The translations under genes and the position numbers were made by a program. Positions 8,245 through 16,812 of a stretch of 41,227 bases of DNA are shown here, piece by piece. Location of the stretch: assembly GCA_003140315.1 (NCBI GenBank), contig PLJS01000118.1, positions 1 to 41,227 of the forward strand. The letters run 5' to 3'. The stretch comes from Hyphomicrobiales bacterium. Its GTDB lineage: Bacteria > Pseudomonadota > Alphaproteobacteria > Rhizobiales > Xanthobacteraceae. The stretch's first letter is position 1. Each line of letters begins with the position of its first letter. The notes beneath the pieces are model-generated. The model ran no database searches. It was not told the DNA's origin and saw nothing but the letters and a program-made list of their open reading frames with translations.

Positions 8245-10575
8245 TTACGGAGCGCGCGAGTCGCGGGTGACGAGCGCGCGCAGCACGCGCTCGCCGGTGA
8301 GGGGTAGCCGCCGGATACGGACGCCGCTCGCCTGCTCGATGGCGTTCGCGATCGCCGGCGCGACGCCGATCACCGGCGGCTCGCCGATTCCCTTGACGCC
8401 GAACGGATGGGTCGGTTCGGGGTTCTCGATGATGATCGGATGAAACTTCGGCGGCATGTCGAGTGTGCCGGGGATCTTGTAGTCCATGAACGAGGGATTG
8501 ATGAGTTGGCCGTCGTCCCACACCAGCTCTTCCATCAGCGCGTAACCGAGGCCTTGCGCGAACGCGCCTTCGATCTGTCCTTCGACCGCCTGTCGATTGA
8601 CGGCGCGGCCGACATCGTGCGCGGACCAGGCTTCGAGAACCTCGACCTTGCCGGTAATCTCATCGACCTCGACGTCGACGACCTGTGCACCGAACACGTA
8701 CGTCCCGATATGCTCGAGCGAGATCGTGCCCTTCGCGATCGCGAGCTTCGGATCGTTCTTGCCGGCGTCGAAGACGTAGGAGCCTTGCCCGATGATCGGG
8801 CCTCCGACCTGGAAATGCGCGCGCCGGGAGATTTCCGCGAAGGTGAGCGCGCGCTCGGACACGCCCTTGATCGCGACGCGGCCGCCGGGAAGGAGCTCGA
8901 TGTCCTCCTCGGCGCACTCGAAGAGGTCGGCGGCGTGGCGGAAAATCTGCGTGCGCACCTGGTCCGCGGCCTGCGCGATGACCTGACCGAGCATATAGGT
9001 GACGCGGCTCGCGTTGGTTCCGGAGTTGTAGGGTGTCGCATCGGTGTCGGGCCGCACCAGTGTGACGCTTGCGATCGGCAATTGCAGTGCGGCGGCGCAC
9101 ATCTGCGCGATCGCGGTGTCCGACCCCTGCCCGATGTCGACAGCGCCGGTCGCAACCGAGACGGTGCCGTCTTCAAGCAGTCGGACGACCGCGCTGGTCG
9201 AGAGGTACGCGCAGGTATAGACGATGCTGCTCACGCCGAGCGCACGGCGCTTGCCAGTCGTGGTAGCCTTTTGGTCGGCGGCGCGGCGCGTATCCCAGTC
9301 CGACGCCACGCGCACCTTGGTCAGGCATTCCGCCAGCGACGCCGAGCCGACCGCGTGGCCGCCGAGCCAGCGGTCGCCCTGTTGGATCGCGTTCTTCAGT
9401 CTCAGATCGATCGGATCGATCGACAGCCGCGCAGCCAGTTCGTCGAGCTGCGACTCGCAGGCGAATGTCGCCTGCGCGTTGCCGACGGCGCGAAACGCGC
9501 CCGCGCGCAGCTTGTTGGTGTAGACGACGCGGCCGTCGAAGGCGACGTTCGGAATGCGATACGGACCACGCAAGAAATGAAGCACGATGGTCATCGCGGC
9601 CGGGCTGTCGTCGGCATACGCCCCGCCATCCATGATCACGTCGCCGGTCCGGGCGAGGATCGTCCCGTCGCGCCGCGCACCGGTCTTGAGCCGGATCTTC
9701 GCCGGGTGGCGCGAACGCATCGTCATGATGTCGTCCTCACGCCGCAGGACGACCTTGACCGGACGGCCGCACGCGCGCGCGAGCACCGCAGCGACAAGCT
9801 GCACGCCGGGCTCGGATTTCCCGCCGAAGCCACCGCCGACATAGGGACTGATCGCGCGCACCTTCCCGCGCGGAAGGCCGAGGGCCTCGGAAACACAAGC
9901 CTGCGTGCGGAAGACGCTCTGCGTCGTAGACCAGATCGTCATCCGGCCGACCGCATCGACTTCCGCAATGGCGGCGACCGGCTCCATGTAGGCGTGATAC
10001 TGCGCCTGCGTCTCGTAGACGTCCTCGACGATCAAGTCACATTGCGACCATGCCGCCTCGGCGTCGCCGGCGGAAATTCGCGCCAGCGACATGATGTTGC
10101 CGGACGAAATGCAGTCGAAAATCTTCGGATATCCGGCGTATCCCTCGTGGATGAGCGGCGCGCCGTCCGCCATCGCCTGTTCCGGCGTGACCATGGCGGG
10201 CAGTTCCTCGTACGCGACCTTGATCAGCTCAAGCGCACGCGCCGCGATCTCGGTATCGACCGCCGCGACCGCCGCGACCGGGTCGCCGATGTAGCGCACC
10301 TTGCCGATCGCAAGCGCGCTCTCGTCCGCCACCGTCAGGCCGAAGCGGCGCTGCGGAATATCGGCGCCGGTGACGACGGCCTTCACGCCGGGCAGCGCGC
10401 GGGCGGCGCTGACGTCGTAAGAGGCGATCCGCGCATGCGCGTGCGGGCTGCCGAGCACCGCGCCATGCAGCATGCCGGGCAGCTCCATGTCGGCCGTGTA
10501 GCGGGCGGCGCCGGCCGCCTTGGCGGCGGCTTCAAGTCGCGGCAGGCTGGTGCCGAGCGTCATCGCTTCGCTCAT
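8245..10575 (-). CDS. Molybdenum-binding large subunit of a xanthine dehydrogenase-family hydroxylase
   Basis: A 776-aa catalytic subunit holding molybdopterin cytosine dinucleotide. Such enzymes add a water-derived hydroxyl to N-heteroaromatic rings or aldehydes. The start at 10575 overlaps the stop of the Fe-S subunit by 4 bp (ATGA); the longer frame upstream is a shadow of that subunit. Visible motifs are an N-terminal a/b hammerhead domain (about 15-125), VGGGFGGKSEPG in the Mo-binding part, and C-terminal GVKGIGEPP, whose Glu is the family's catalytic base. The AYRCSFR loop of true CO dehydrogenases is absent (here RAGAFRAVGNAQ), so it is not a CODH. The context suggests a ring-hydroxylating oxidoreductase of the nicotinate, quinoline or caffeine-dehydrogenase kind. 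Confidence 0.93.
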   Translation of the reverse strand: MSEAMTLGTSLPRLEAAAKAAGAARYTADMELPGMLHGAVLGSPHAHARIASYDVSAARALPGVKAVVTGADIPQRRFGLTVADESALAIGKVRYIGDPVAAVAAVDTEIAARALELIKVAYEELPAMVTPEQAMADGAPLIHEGYAGYPKIFDCISSGNIMSLARISAGDAEAAWSQCDLIVEDVYETQAQYHAYMEPVAAIAEVDAVGRMTIWSTTQSVFRTQACVSEALGLPRGKVRAISPYVGGGFGGKSEPGVQLVAAVLARACGRPVKVVLRREDDIMTMRSRHPAKIRLKTGARRDGTILARTGDVIMDGGAYADDSPAAMTIVLHFLRGPYRIPNVAFDGRVVYTNKLRAGAFRAVGNAQATFACESQLDELAARLSIDPIDLRLKNAIQQGDRWLGGHAVGSASLAECLTKVRVASDWDTRRAADQKATTTGKRRALGVSSIVYTCAYLSTSAVVRLLEDGTVSVATGAVDIGQGSDTAIAQMCAAALQLPIASVTLVRPDTDATPYNSGTNASRVTYMLGQVIAQAADQVRTQIFRHAADLFECAEEDIELLPGGRVAIKGVSERALTFAEISRRAHFQVGGPIIGQGSYVFDAGKNDPKLAIAKGTISLEHIGTYVFGAQVVDVEVDEITGKVEVLEAWSAHDVGRAVNRQAVEGQIEGAFAQGLGYALMEELVWDDGQLINPSFMDYKIPGTLDMPPKFHPIIIENPEPTHPFGVKGIGEPPVIGVAPAIANAIEQASGVRIRRLPLTGERVLRALVTRDSRAP

Positions 10576-11066
10576 GTGGCGCCTCCGACAGTGCCGTTCA
10601 GCCGGCGCGCCGCGAGCGATACGGCCGCGACGATCTTGGCATATCCGGTGCAGCGGCACAGATTGCCGGACAGGGCCTCGCGGATGTCGTGGTCGCTCGG
10701 CGTCTGTGTTTCCTGCAACAGCGCCGTGGCAGACACGATCATGCCGGGGATGCAGAACCCGCATTGCACCGCGCCGGCATCGACAAAGGCCTGCTGCACG
10801 ACGGACAGCATGTCGCCGGGGTGCGCCCCTTCGATCGTTACGATCTCGCGCCCGCGCATCGTCACGGCGAGCGCGAGGCAAGCGCGGATCGGCAATCCGT
10901 CGCAAAAGACGGTGCAACTCCCGCAGACACCCTGATTGCAACCACACTTGGTTCCGGTCAGGTCGAGGTCCTCTCGCAGTGTCTCCAGCAAGGTGCGCGT
11001 CGGCGTGACGAAGATGTTCCTGTCCTCGCCGTTGACGGAGAGCTTGATCGGGATGTCCGCGCTCAT
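10572..11066 (-). CDS. [2Fe-2S] small subunit of the molybdenum hydroxylase
   Basis: A 164-aa subunit carrying two 2Fe-2S clusters. A plant-ferredoxin-type cluster is coordinated by Cys43, Cys48, Cys51 and Cys63 (GCNQGVCGSC then RAC). The second cluster is bound by Cys102, Cys105, Cys137 and Cys139 (QCGFC and NLCRCTGY). All eight expected cysteines are present. It overlaps the LivF-type ATPase gene upstream (11063) and the Mo subunit downstream (10575) by 4 bp each, indicating translational coupling from transporter to enzyme. Confidence 0.94.
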   Translation of the reverse strand: MSADIPIKLSVNGEDRNIFVTPTRTLLETLREDLDLTGTKCGCNQGVCGSCTVFCDGLPIRACLALAVTMRGREIVTIEGAHPGDMLSVVQQAFVDAGAVQCGFCIPGMIVSATALLQETQTPSDHDIREALSGNLCRCTGYAKIVAAVSLAARRLNGTVGGAT

Positions 11067-11794
11067 GGCGTACCCGTATCCACACTGGGTTCGTCTTCGC
11101 GTCCGAGATAAAGCTCGGCCATGCGTGCGTCGGCGAGCAGGTCGCTCGCCTTGCCGTTCATGACGATCCGTCCGCTATCGAGAATGTAGCCGCGATCGCT
11201 GATGGCGAGGCTTTGGCGCGCACGCTGTTCGACGATCAGCACGGCGACACCCATTTTCGGGAGTTGTGTGATGATGTCGAAGACCTGCGCGACAAGCGCG
11301 GGCGACAATGCGGCTGTCGGCTCATCGAGCGCGATCAGCTTCGGGCGCGGCATCAAGGCACGTGCGATGGCAAGCTGCTGGCGCTCGCCGCCGGACAACG
11401 CCGACGCCTTGGCGTGGCGCCGCGTGGCGAGGATTGGAAAGAGATCGAACATCTCCGCGCAGCGCGCGGTAAAATCCGAGACGCACTCGACGACCTTCAG
11501 GTTCTCGAGGATCGTCAGCGTCATGAACACGTTCGCGATCTGTGGGACGTAACCGAGGCCGAGGCGGATTCGATCCTCTGCCGGGCGGCGGCGTAGGTCC
11601 ACGCCGCCGAACGTCATGGTGCCGGCACAGCGCGGCGTCAGGCCCATCGTGGCCTTCACGATCGTCGATTTGCCCGCACCATTCGTCCCGGCGACCGTCA
11701 CGATCTCGTCATCCGAAACGTCGAGATCGATGCCCGAGACGATATTGACGTCGCCATAGCCGGCCTCGACGTTGGTGAGACGGAGGAGGGTCAT
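11063..11794 (-). CDS. LivF-type ABC transporter ATP-binding protein
   Basis: A 243-aa ATPase of the hydrophobic/branched-chain amino-acid (HAAT) importer family. Walker A is GTNGAGKST near residue 36, the signature is LSGGERQQLAIARAL, and Walker B is LIALDEPTAA. It pairs with the LivG-type ATPase upstream, overlapping it by 4 bp. In catabolic operons of Bradyrhizobium and relatives this transporter class often carries aromatic acids rather than amino acids. Direct fusion to the molybdenum hydroxylase genes suggests it imports that enzyme's substrate. Confidence 0.93.
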   Translation of the reverse strand: MTLLRLTNVEAGYGDVNIVSGIDLDVSDDEIVTVAGTNGAGKSTIVKATMGLTPRCAGTMTFGGVDLRRRPAEDRIRLGLGYVPQIANVFMTLTILENLKVVECVSDFTARCAEMFDLFPILATRRHAKASALSGGERQQLAIARALMPRPKLIALDEPTAALSPALVAQVFDIITQLPKMGVAVLIVEQRARQSLAISDRGYILDSGRIVMNGKASDLLADARMAELYLGREDEPSVDTGTP

Positions 11795-12552
11795 ACACCA
11801 CCTCCGCCCATGTATGCGTCGCGAACCGCAGGCTGTGAAAGGACTTCGTCGGGTGTGCCGCTCGCCAGCAATGCGCCGTGATTGAGCACGTGCAACGCAT
11901 CGACCAGACGCGCCAGCGCACGGATGTTGTGCTCGATGATGAAAAACCCGATCCCCGACTGATTGAGTTCGCGGATGCGGTCGCTGATCTCGCCGAACAG
12001 CACCGGATTGACGCCAGCGAAGGGCTCGTCAAGCAGCACGAGCTTCGGCTCGATCATCATGGCGCGCCCGAGCTCGAGCAGCTTGCGCTGCCCACCGGAG
12101 AGCTGACCGGCCGGCGTGTCCGCGACAGGCGTGAGTTTCAGAAAATCAATCAGCTCGCCCGCGCGCTCCCTGATTTTCTGTTCTTGCGTCCGCACGCGCA
12201 TGCCGCCGAGAAGCGCGTTGAAAATGCCTTCTCCGGACTGACCCGGAGCCGCGACCGCGAGGTTGTCGCGCACCGTCAGATGGGGAAACGGCCGGGGCAC
12301 CTGGAAGGTTCGCACGAGACCGAGCCGCGCGCGCGCCTGCGGCGGCCGGCCGAGCATGTCCTCGCCTTCGAACTCGACTTTGCCGGCGTCAGCCTCGATC
12401 GTGCCGCCGATGACCGCGAACAGGCTGCTCTTGCCCGCGCCGTTCGGGCCGATCATGCCGGTGATCGCGCCGGTCGGAACCGACAGCGATACGTCGTGGA
12501 GGATGCGCGAGCCGCCGAAGGTCTTGCTGACGGCATTGATGACGAGGCTCAT
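11791..12552 (-). CDS. LivG-type ABC transporter ATP-binding protein
   Basis: A 253-aa ATPase. Walker A is GPNGAGKSS near residue 36, the signature is LSGGQRKLLELGRAM, and Walker B is LVLLDEPFAG. The family-typical C-terminal extension (FFIIEHNIRALARLVD) is present. The ATG at 12552 overlaps the LivM stop by 4 bp. The longer upstream frame is an overlap shadow of livM and was rejected. It works as a heterodimer with the ATPase at 11063-11794. Confidence 0.93.
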   Translation of the reverse strand: MSLVINAVSKTFGGSRILHDVSLSVPTGAITGMIGPNGAGKSSLFAVIGGTIEADAGKVEFEGEDMLGRPPQARARLGLVRTFQVPRPFPHLTVRDNLAVAAPGQSGEGIFNALLGGMRVRTQEQKIRERAGELIDFLKLTPVADTPAGQLSGGQRKLLELGRAMMIEPKLVLLDEPFAGVNPVLFGEISDRIRELNQSGIGFFIIEHNIRALARLVDALHVLNHGALLASGTPDEVLSQPAVRDAYMGGGGV

Positions 12553-13433
12553 GTGCGTACCCGCAATCCCATGACGCCTTGCGGCCGCAGCAGAACGAAC
12601 AGGACGAGGCCGACCCCGATGAGGAAAATCCGCACGCTCGCCATCTGGATTTCCATCACGCCGGGCAACAGATCGCGGATGAAGCGCGTCCCTTCCAATA
12701 GAGCGACGAGAATCGCCGCGCCGATGAACGAGCCCGGCAGGCTGCCAACGCCGCCGAGGATCATCGCCATCCAGACGTAGAATGTGACGAGTGGGACGAA
12801 CTGGTCGGGAACGACGTAGGTGATGTAGTGGGCGTAGAGCGCGCCGGCCAACCCGGCGATGCCTGCGCCGACCATGAAGACGCGCAGCTTCGCGCCCGCG
12901 GGATATTTGCCGAGCGTGCTGATCGCCGTCTCGTCGTCGCGGATCGCCTCGATCAGGCGTCCGAAGGGACTGTATGCGAGCCGCGCGATCAATGCGGCGG
13001 CGAGCACGTTGCACGCCACGACGAGTCCGAGATAGGCGATCTCCTGTCCGCTCGCGCCGAGACTCGCGAACGGCCGCGGCACGTTTGCGAGCCCCTGCGT
13101 GCCGCGCGTCAGCCAATCCTCGCTGACGATGACGACGCGTACGATCTCGGCGAAGCCGAGCGTGACGATCGCCAGATAATCCTCGCGCAAGCGTAGGGCC
13201 AAAAGGCCGAGCGGACAGGCCGAAAGCGCGGCGAGGACGATTGCGGCGACGAATCCGAGCGCGATCGAATGCCCGGAAAGGGTCAGCAGCGCCGATGTAT
13301 ATGCGCCGATCGCGAAGAAACCGACATGGCCGAAGTTGATGAGGCCCATGAAGCCGTAATGGAAATTGAGGGCCTGCGTGAGCAGCGCGTAGATGCCGGT
13401 GACGATCAGGATGGCGATGAGATAGCTCAGCAT
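12549..13433 (-). CDS. LivM-type ABC transporter permease
   Basis: A 294-aa inner-membrane permease with about eight to ten hydrophobic segments. The LivM-family motif around GLPALRLRGDYLAIVTLGFAEI is here LLALRLREDYLAIVTLGF near residue 78. It is encoded between LivH (1 bp gap) and LivG (4-bp overlap) and forms the translocation pore with LivH. Confidence 0.92.
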   Translation of the reverse strand: MLSYLIAILIVTGIYALLTQALNFHYGFMGLINFGHVGFFAIGAYTSALLTLSGHSIALGFVAAIVLAALSACPLGLLALRLREDYLAIVTLGFAEIVRVVIVSEDWLTRGTQGLANVPRPFASLGASGQEIAYLGLVVACNVLAAALIARLAYSPFGRLIEAIRDDETAISTLGKYPAGAKLRVFMVGAGIAGLAGALYAHYITYVVPDQFVPLVTFYVWMAMILGGVGSLPGSFIGAAILVALLEGTRFIRDLLPGVMEIQMASVRIFLIGVGLVLFVLLRPQGVMGLRVRT

Positions 13434-13434
13434 G

Positions 13435-14313
13435 TCACCGCACCACTTCGGCCGAGCCGAACAAGCCTTGCGGCCGCACCGTCAGGATGACGGCCAGCAC
13501 GATGAACGAGAGCGCGATCTTATAGGTGAACCCGACGAACGGCGTGGAGAGTTCCTGCACGACACCGAGAAGGATCCCGGCGACGACCGCTCCGATCGGA
13601 TTGCCGAGACCGCCGAGCACCATCGCGGCGAAGGCCGGGAGCAGAATGTGCCAGCCGGCCTCTGGCAGCACGACCGTCTTGATCCCGAGGATCATGCCGG
13701 CAACGCCGCAAATCGCGCCGACGGCGGCCCACAATGGGATCATGACGCGCTGCATCCGGATGCCGCTCGCTCGCGCCAGCTCGGCATTGTCGGCGATCGC
13801 GCGCATGCGGCGCCCGACCGGCGTCAGGAAGAGCATCGCAAAGGTCGCCGTGACGCAGACGAGCGAGGCGACGGCAAGCCACAAATCGACGACCTGCACG
13901 CGCAGGCCAGCTATCACATAAGGGCGCATGATCGGGGTGTTGAAGAGATATTGATCCTGCCCGACGAAGAACGACAGCGCTCCGCGCGTCGCCAATGCGA
14001 GTCCGATCGAGGCAAGCAGGAGACTGACGAGACCGCGCCCGCGCAGGTACCGCAGCACGAACCAGTATTGACCAATCGCGAGGACGCTGCATGCGAGGAT
14101 CGCGGCGGCGCCCTGCACGATCACGCTGCGGACGTTCAGTGCCTGAACGCCGATCCCCGCGTACGCGCCGACCGTCATCAGATCGCCGGTGGCGGCGTTC
14201 GGGAAGCGCGCCACCGCGAATACGAGTGTGAGAGCCAGCGCCGCCAGTCCGATGACCAGCCCTTGGACCAGGCCATTCATGACCAGGTTCAGGTAGAACA
14301 GCGAGCCGTTCAT
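13435..14313 (-). CDS. LivH-type ABC transporter permease
   Basis: A 292-aa polytopic inner-membrane permease. The N-terminus (NGLVQGLVIGLAALALTLVF) and the central GRRMRAIADNAELARASGI loop, the coupling region in LivH, are typical. So is the C-terminal GGLGNPIGAVVAGILLG segment. It lies 44 bp downstream of the binding-protein gene and 1 bp upstream of livM. Confidence 0.92.
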   Translation of the reverse strand: MNGSLFYLNLVMNGLVQGLVIGLAALALTLVFAVARFPNAATGDLMTVGAYAGIGVQALNVRSVIVQGAAAILACSVLAIGQYWFVLRYLRGRGLVSLLLASIGLALATRGALSFFVGQDQYLFNTPIMRPYVIAGLRVQVVDLWLAVASLVCVTATFAMLFLTPVGRRMRAIADNAELARASGIRMQRVMIPLWAAVGAICGVAGMILGIKTVVLPEAGWHILLPAFAAMVLGGLGNPIGAVVAGILLGVVQELSTPFVGFTYKIALSFIVLAVILTVRPQGLFGSAEVVR

Positions 14314-14357
14314 GCGCGTGCTCGATGTTCATTCACGCGACGCGACACGATACCTCG

Positions 14358-15575
14358 TCAGAGCTTCAGGATGCGGTGCTGATTGATCTTGCCGTCCTTG
14401 ACGATCATCAGCTTGTAGATCGGCTTGGCGTTGCCGCCATCGTCGAAGTCGAGCGGGCCGGAAGCGCCCTCATAGTTGATCTTCTGGCCGGACTTGATCA
14501 GCTCCTTGCCGGTCGCAAAGCTCGAAACGGCCTTGCCGGGCGGCCCGCTGATCTGGTGCATTGCCTTGACGATCGCGGCGTTGTCGGCTCCGGCGCCGGC
14601 CGCTTCCATGCCGAGCGCGAGTGTCATCGCCATGTCGTAGGCGCAGGACGCGTAGTGATTGCCGCTGATGTCGATACCGCTGTCGGTCTTGAACCGCTGC
14701 TTGAAGCTCGCATAGGCGTCGCTGCCGAGCGCCGACTCGTAGTCCGCAAGCAGAACGCCGTCGGTCGCCGCGCCGAGCGCCTCGATCGACTTCGGCGTCA
14801 CCGCCCAGGCCGGCACCACGAATTTTACGTCCGCGCCTGACTGCAAGACTTCGCGCAGGATGATCGTCAGGTCGGGCAGGAAGCTGCCCATGATCAGGAC
14901 CTCGGGCTGCTTGGCGAGCGCGGCCTGAATCTCGGAGCGATAGCTCGGCTGGTTCGGCTCGTAGATGACCTCGGCCACGATCTCGCGGCCGGCCTTCTGG
15001 AGCACGCTCTTTGCACCCTGCAGCATCTCGCGGCCGGACGCGTTGTTGAACGCCATGATCGAAGCGCGCTTGAAGCCCTCCTCAAGCGCGCCGTCGGCGA
15101 GGCTGCGGCCGATGCCTTCGCTGGTGCCGGCGAAACGGAAGGCGAAGCCCTTCTTGTTCACCGCGGCAAGTCCGCTCGTGCCGGCGACGGTCGTGTGGAT
15201 GATGCCTGCGGCATCAAAGATTGGGCTGACCGCGAGCGCCACGCCGGACGCCCACGTGCCGAGCACGGCACGGACCTTGTTCACCTCGACGAGCTTCTTC
15301 GCGGCGAGAACGGCCGGCTCAGGCGAGGTCTGGTCATCTTCGGCAACGACTTCGAGCGTCTGCCCTCCTGCACCCCCTGCTGCATTGATCTCTTTCACCG
15401 CGAACAGGATCGCCTTTTGCATGCTCGATCCATAGGGACTTCCCGCGCCGGTCACGGGATTGAGCGCGCCGACCCGGAACGGCTCTGCCGCGCCTGCGCC
15501 CTGCGTCCGCATCAGCGCAGGCATCGCGCCCGCAACCGCTGCAGTTTTGAGTAACGTTCTGCGATTCAAGATCAT
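14358..15575 (-). CDS. LivK-type (HAAT family) ABC substrate-binding protein, Tat-exported
   Basis: A 405-aa type I periplasmic binding protein (Peripla_BP_6). The ATG at 15575 is chosen over longer frames because GGAGCG precedes it and because it starts a twin-arginine signal: RRTLLKTAA at residues 5-13, with a probable cleavage after A-x-A near residue 30. The mature protein has the family's FRVGALNPVTGAGSPYG opening and ATRAVLGTW-like VRAVLGTWASGVA region. It is the first gene of the ten-gene operon, so it probably determines the ligand imported for the molybdenum hydroxylase. The ligand is unknown. Confidence 0.9.
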   Translation of the reverse strand: MILNRRTLLKTAAVAGAMPALMRTQGAGAAEPFRVGALNPVTGAGSPYGSSMQKAILFAVKEINAAGGAGGQTLEVVAEDDQTSPEPAVLAAKKLVEVNKVRAVLGTWASGVALAVSPIFDAAGIIHTTVAGTSGLAAVNKKGFAFRFAGTSEGIGRSLADGALEEGFKRASIMAFNNASGREMLQGAKSVLQKAGREIVAEVIYEPNQPSYRSEIQAALAKQPEVLIMGSFLPDLTIILREVLQSGADVKFVVPAWAVTPKSIEALGAATDGVLLADYESALGSDAYASFKQRFKTDSGIDISGNHYASCAYDMAMTLALGMEAAGAGADNAAIVKAMHQISGPPGKAVSSFATGKELIKSGQKINYEGASGPLDFDDGGNAKPIYKLMIVKDGKINQHRILKL

Positions 15576-15714
15576 TGTTCGCTCCGATCCGCCGTGATCC
15601 ACCCGCACGCCGCCGCGATGTGGATTCTTGCACGGTGAACGACGAGCGAAATGCGTCACCCGCTCGGCCGTGATTGGCTTGGTGCAAGCTCGAGAGAAAT
15701 TGTGGAGTGAACTG

Positions 15715-15732
15715 CGTACACTGTATACTAAC
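15715..15732. promoter_or_regulatory. Candidate operator upstream of the ten-gene operon
   Basis: TGTATACT at 15722-15729 is one base from the palindrome TGTATACA typical of FCD-type GntR regulators. A half-copy, GTACAC, lies directly beside it (15716-15721). It sits about 150 bp upstream of the first gene of the operon. This is pattern similarity only; no GntR gene is in the window. Confidence 0.25.
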
Positions 15733-15859
15733 GCCAAGGCGCATTCGGGTTCAAGTGCAATTCCAGTTGATGCTGTGCTGCCGAAAGGTCGAACCGCTAG
15801 CTTTATCTCTCGTTCCTTCGCATGATTTCACTTCCTGATCTCGAGTCTGCGTACCCTGA

Positions 15860-16010
15860 TCCGCTTTCAAACATACCCTGTTACGTTTCGTAGGGAATTC
15901 GACCTGATATGCCCAGTTCACGGGGCGAACTTCGCGATGAAATCGCTTGCCGCCTCGCAATTGTGAAAATTCCCTGTTCTTTTCCCTGTTCGCAGGGAAC
16001 TTGCCGTGGA
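15860..16010. repeat. TTCCCTG/CAGGGAA palindrome cluster (dispersed-repeat-like)
   Basis: Several copies of TTCCCTG or CAGGGAA-like words lie within 130 bp. One pair makes a perfect 7-bp hairpin with a TTCG loop at 15982-15999, directly after another TTCCCTGTTC copy at 15970-15979. Another imperfect structure spans 15877-15896 (CCCT...TACG-TTT-CGTA-GGG). The minus-strand translation has repeated REF/EFP words like the non-coding intergenic repeats I recall from Bradyrhizobium genomes, which is unverified. No gene is supported. Confidence 0.45.
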
Positions 16011-16724
16011 GACCGGTTCGCAGGTGACTGCTTCCTCCGCCAATTACCACACTAACTTACTGAATCCATTATTCTAATTCATAGGCTCTGCTTTTCTACC
16101 CTAACGCCTTCCCTGAAATGCGTCATTGTCTCAGAAACGACCGCTGGCGCGTTGACCGCGACTGGGCGCCCTGTGTGATGGCGGCACTTCGAACCGACGC
16201 ACCACGCGCCACCGCTCGCGCCTTCCATGCGTTCTCCCCTTGCGAAGGAATTGCGGGCTTCCCACGTGTATTGGATTGGCACCATGGAGCTTTCGGATGA
16301 CGATTAGACCTTGGACTCTTGAGATTTACGATCGCCACGGCGTCGCGCCAACCCCCGAGTTCTTGCCTTAGCCCTCGCTGTGGTTGTTGTTGCATACGAA
16401 ATCTACATGATCGTTTATTGATCCATTCCAGACAATCGCCTCAAACGCCCCCGCGATCCGATATAGCTCGGCCGAATGCATCGGGGCTCGCAAAGAACGG
16501 ATTGAAGGTAATCCTGATCCCAAGCATGTCAGCACGTCCTATGCCGAGCGCTCAAATCTCAGCGTGAGAATGCATACGCGGCGCTTCACTCGGCCCCCAA
16601 CCACCCCCTCCGCGAGCAGGCTGTCACGTTCGCAGAACGACCGGTGCGCCAACGAGACCGTCGCGGGAGGTCGCGATCCACCGTCGCCGATGCAATGGCC
16701 GCCGGGGCGTCGGGGCGTGAGCCG
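16011..16724. other. Gene-free stretch
   Basis: About 700 bp with only short overlapping frames on both strands. None has a start context, domain or residue pattern that I recognise. It may be decayed DNA; I see no transposase motif in it. Confidence 0.4.
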
Positions 16725-16812
16725 TCCCGAGACTCCCAACATCAGTCTCGGGATGAGACTGCGTCTCACGGGCATCTCGCGGGACCGTGAGACACCTGCA
16801 GGACCGCGAGAC
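16725..16812. repeat. Cluster of GAGAC/GTCTC palindromes forming three consecutive hairpins
   Basis: Six exact GAGAC or GTCTC words occur in 84 bp. Hairpin 1 (16725-16753) has a perfect 10-bp stem, TCCCGAGACT / AGTCTCGGGA, with a 9-nt loop. Hairpin 2 follows at once (16754-16768): TGAGAC-TGC-GTCTCA. Hairpin 3 (16775-16792) is TCTCGCG-GGAC-CGTGAGA with one G-T pair. No run of T follows, so it is not a simple terminator. It could be a mobile palindromic (REP/BIME-like) element or a structured RNA. Confidence 0.6.

Noticed and set aside
6377-8443. A 688-codon open frame on the plus strand opposite the alpha/beta hydrolase and PBP-fold genes
   Set aside because: It is the antisense shadow of well-supported genes in high-GC DNA. 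It is rich in Arg, Ala and Asp, with no domain and no ribosome-binding site.
8407-10935. An 842-codon plus-strand open frame opposite the molybdenum subunit
   Set aside because: It is an antisense shadow. The opposite strand encodes an intact Mo subunit with all motifs.
8245-11066. Carbon monoxide dehydrogenase (coxMSL)
   Set aside because: The large subunit lacks the AYRCSFR active-site loop of CODH and no cox maturation genes are present.
8245-11085. Reading the molybdenum subunit as a 946-aa fusion
   Set aside because: The extra N-terminal part overlaps the Fe-S subunit gene in another frame. The ATGA overlap at 10572-10575 gives the natural start.
13432-14382. A 316-codon plus-strand open frame rich in Asp, Arg, His and Glu opposite livH
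   Set aside because: It is the antisense of an intact permease gene. Its composition is typical of reversed membrane-protein codons.
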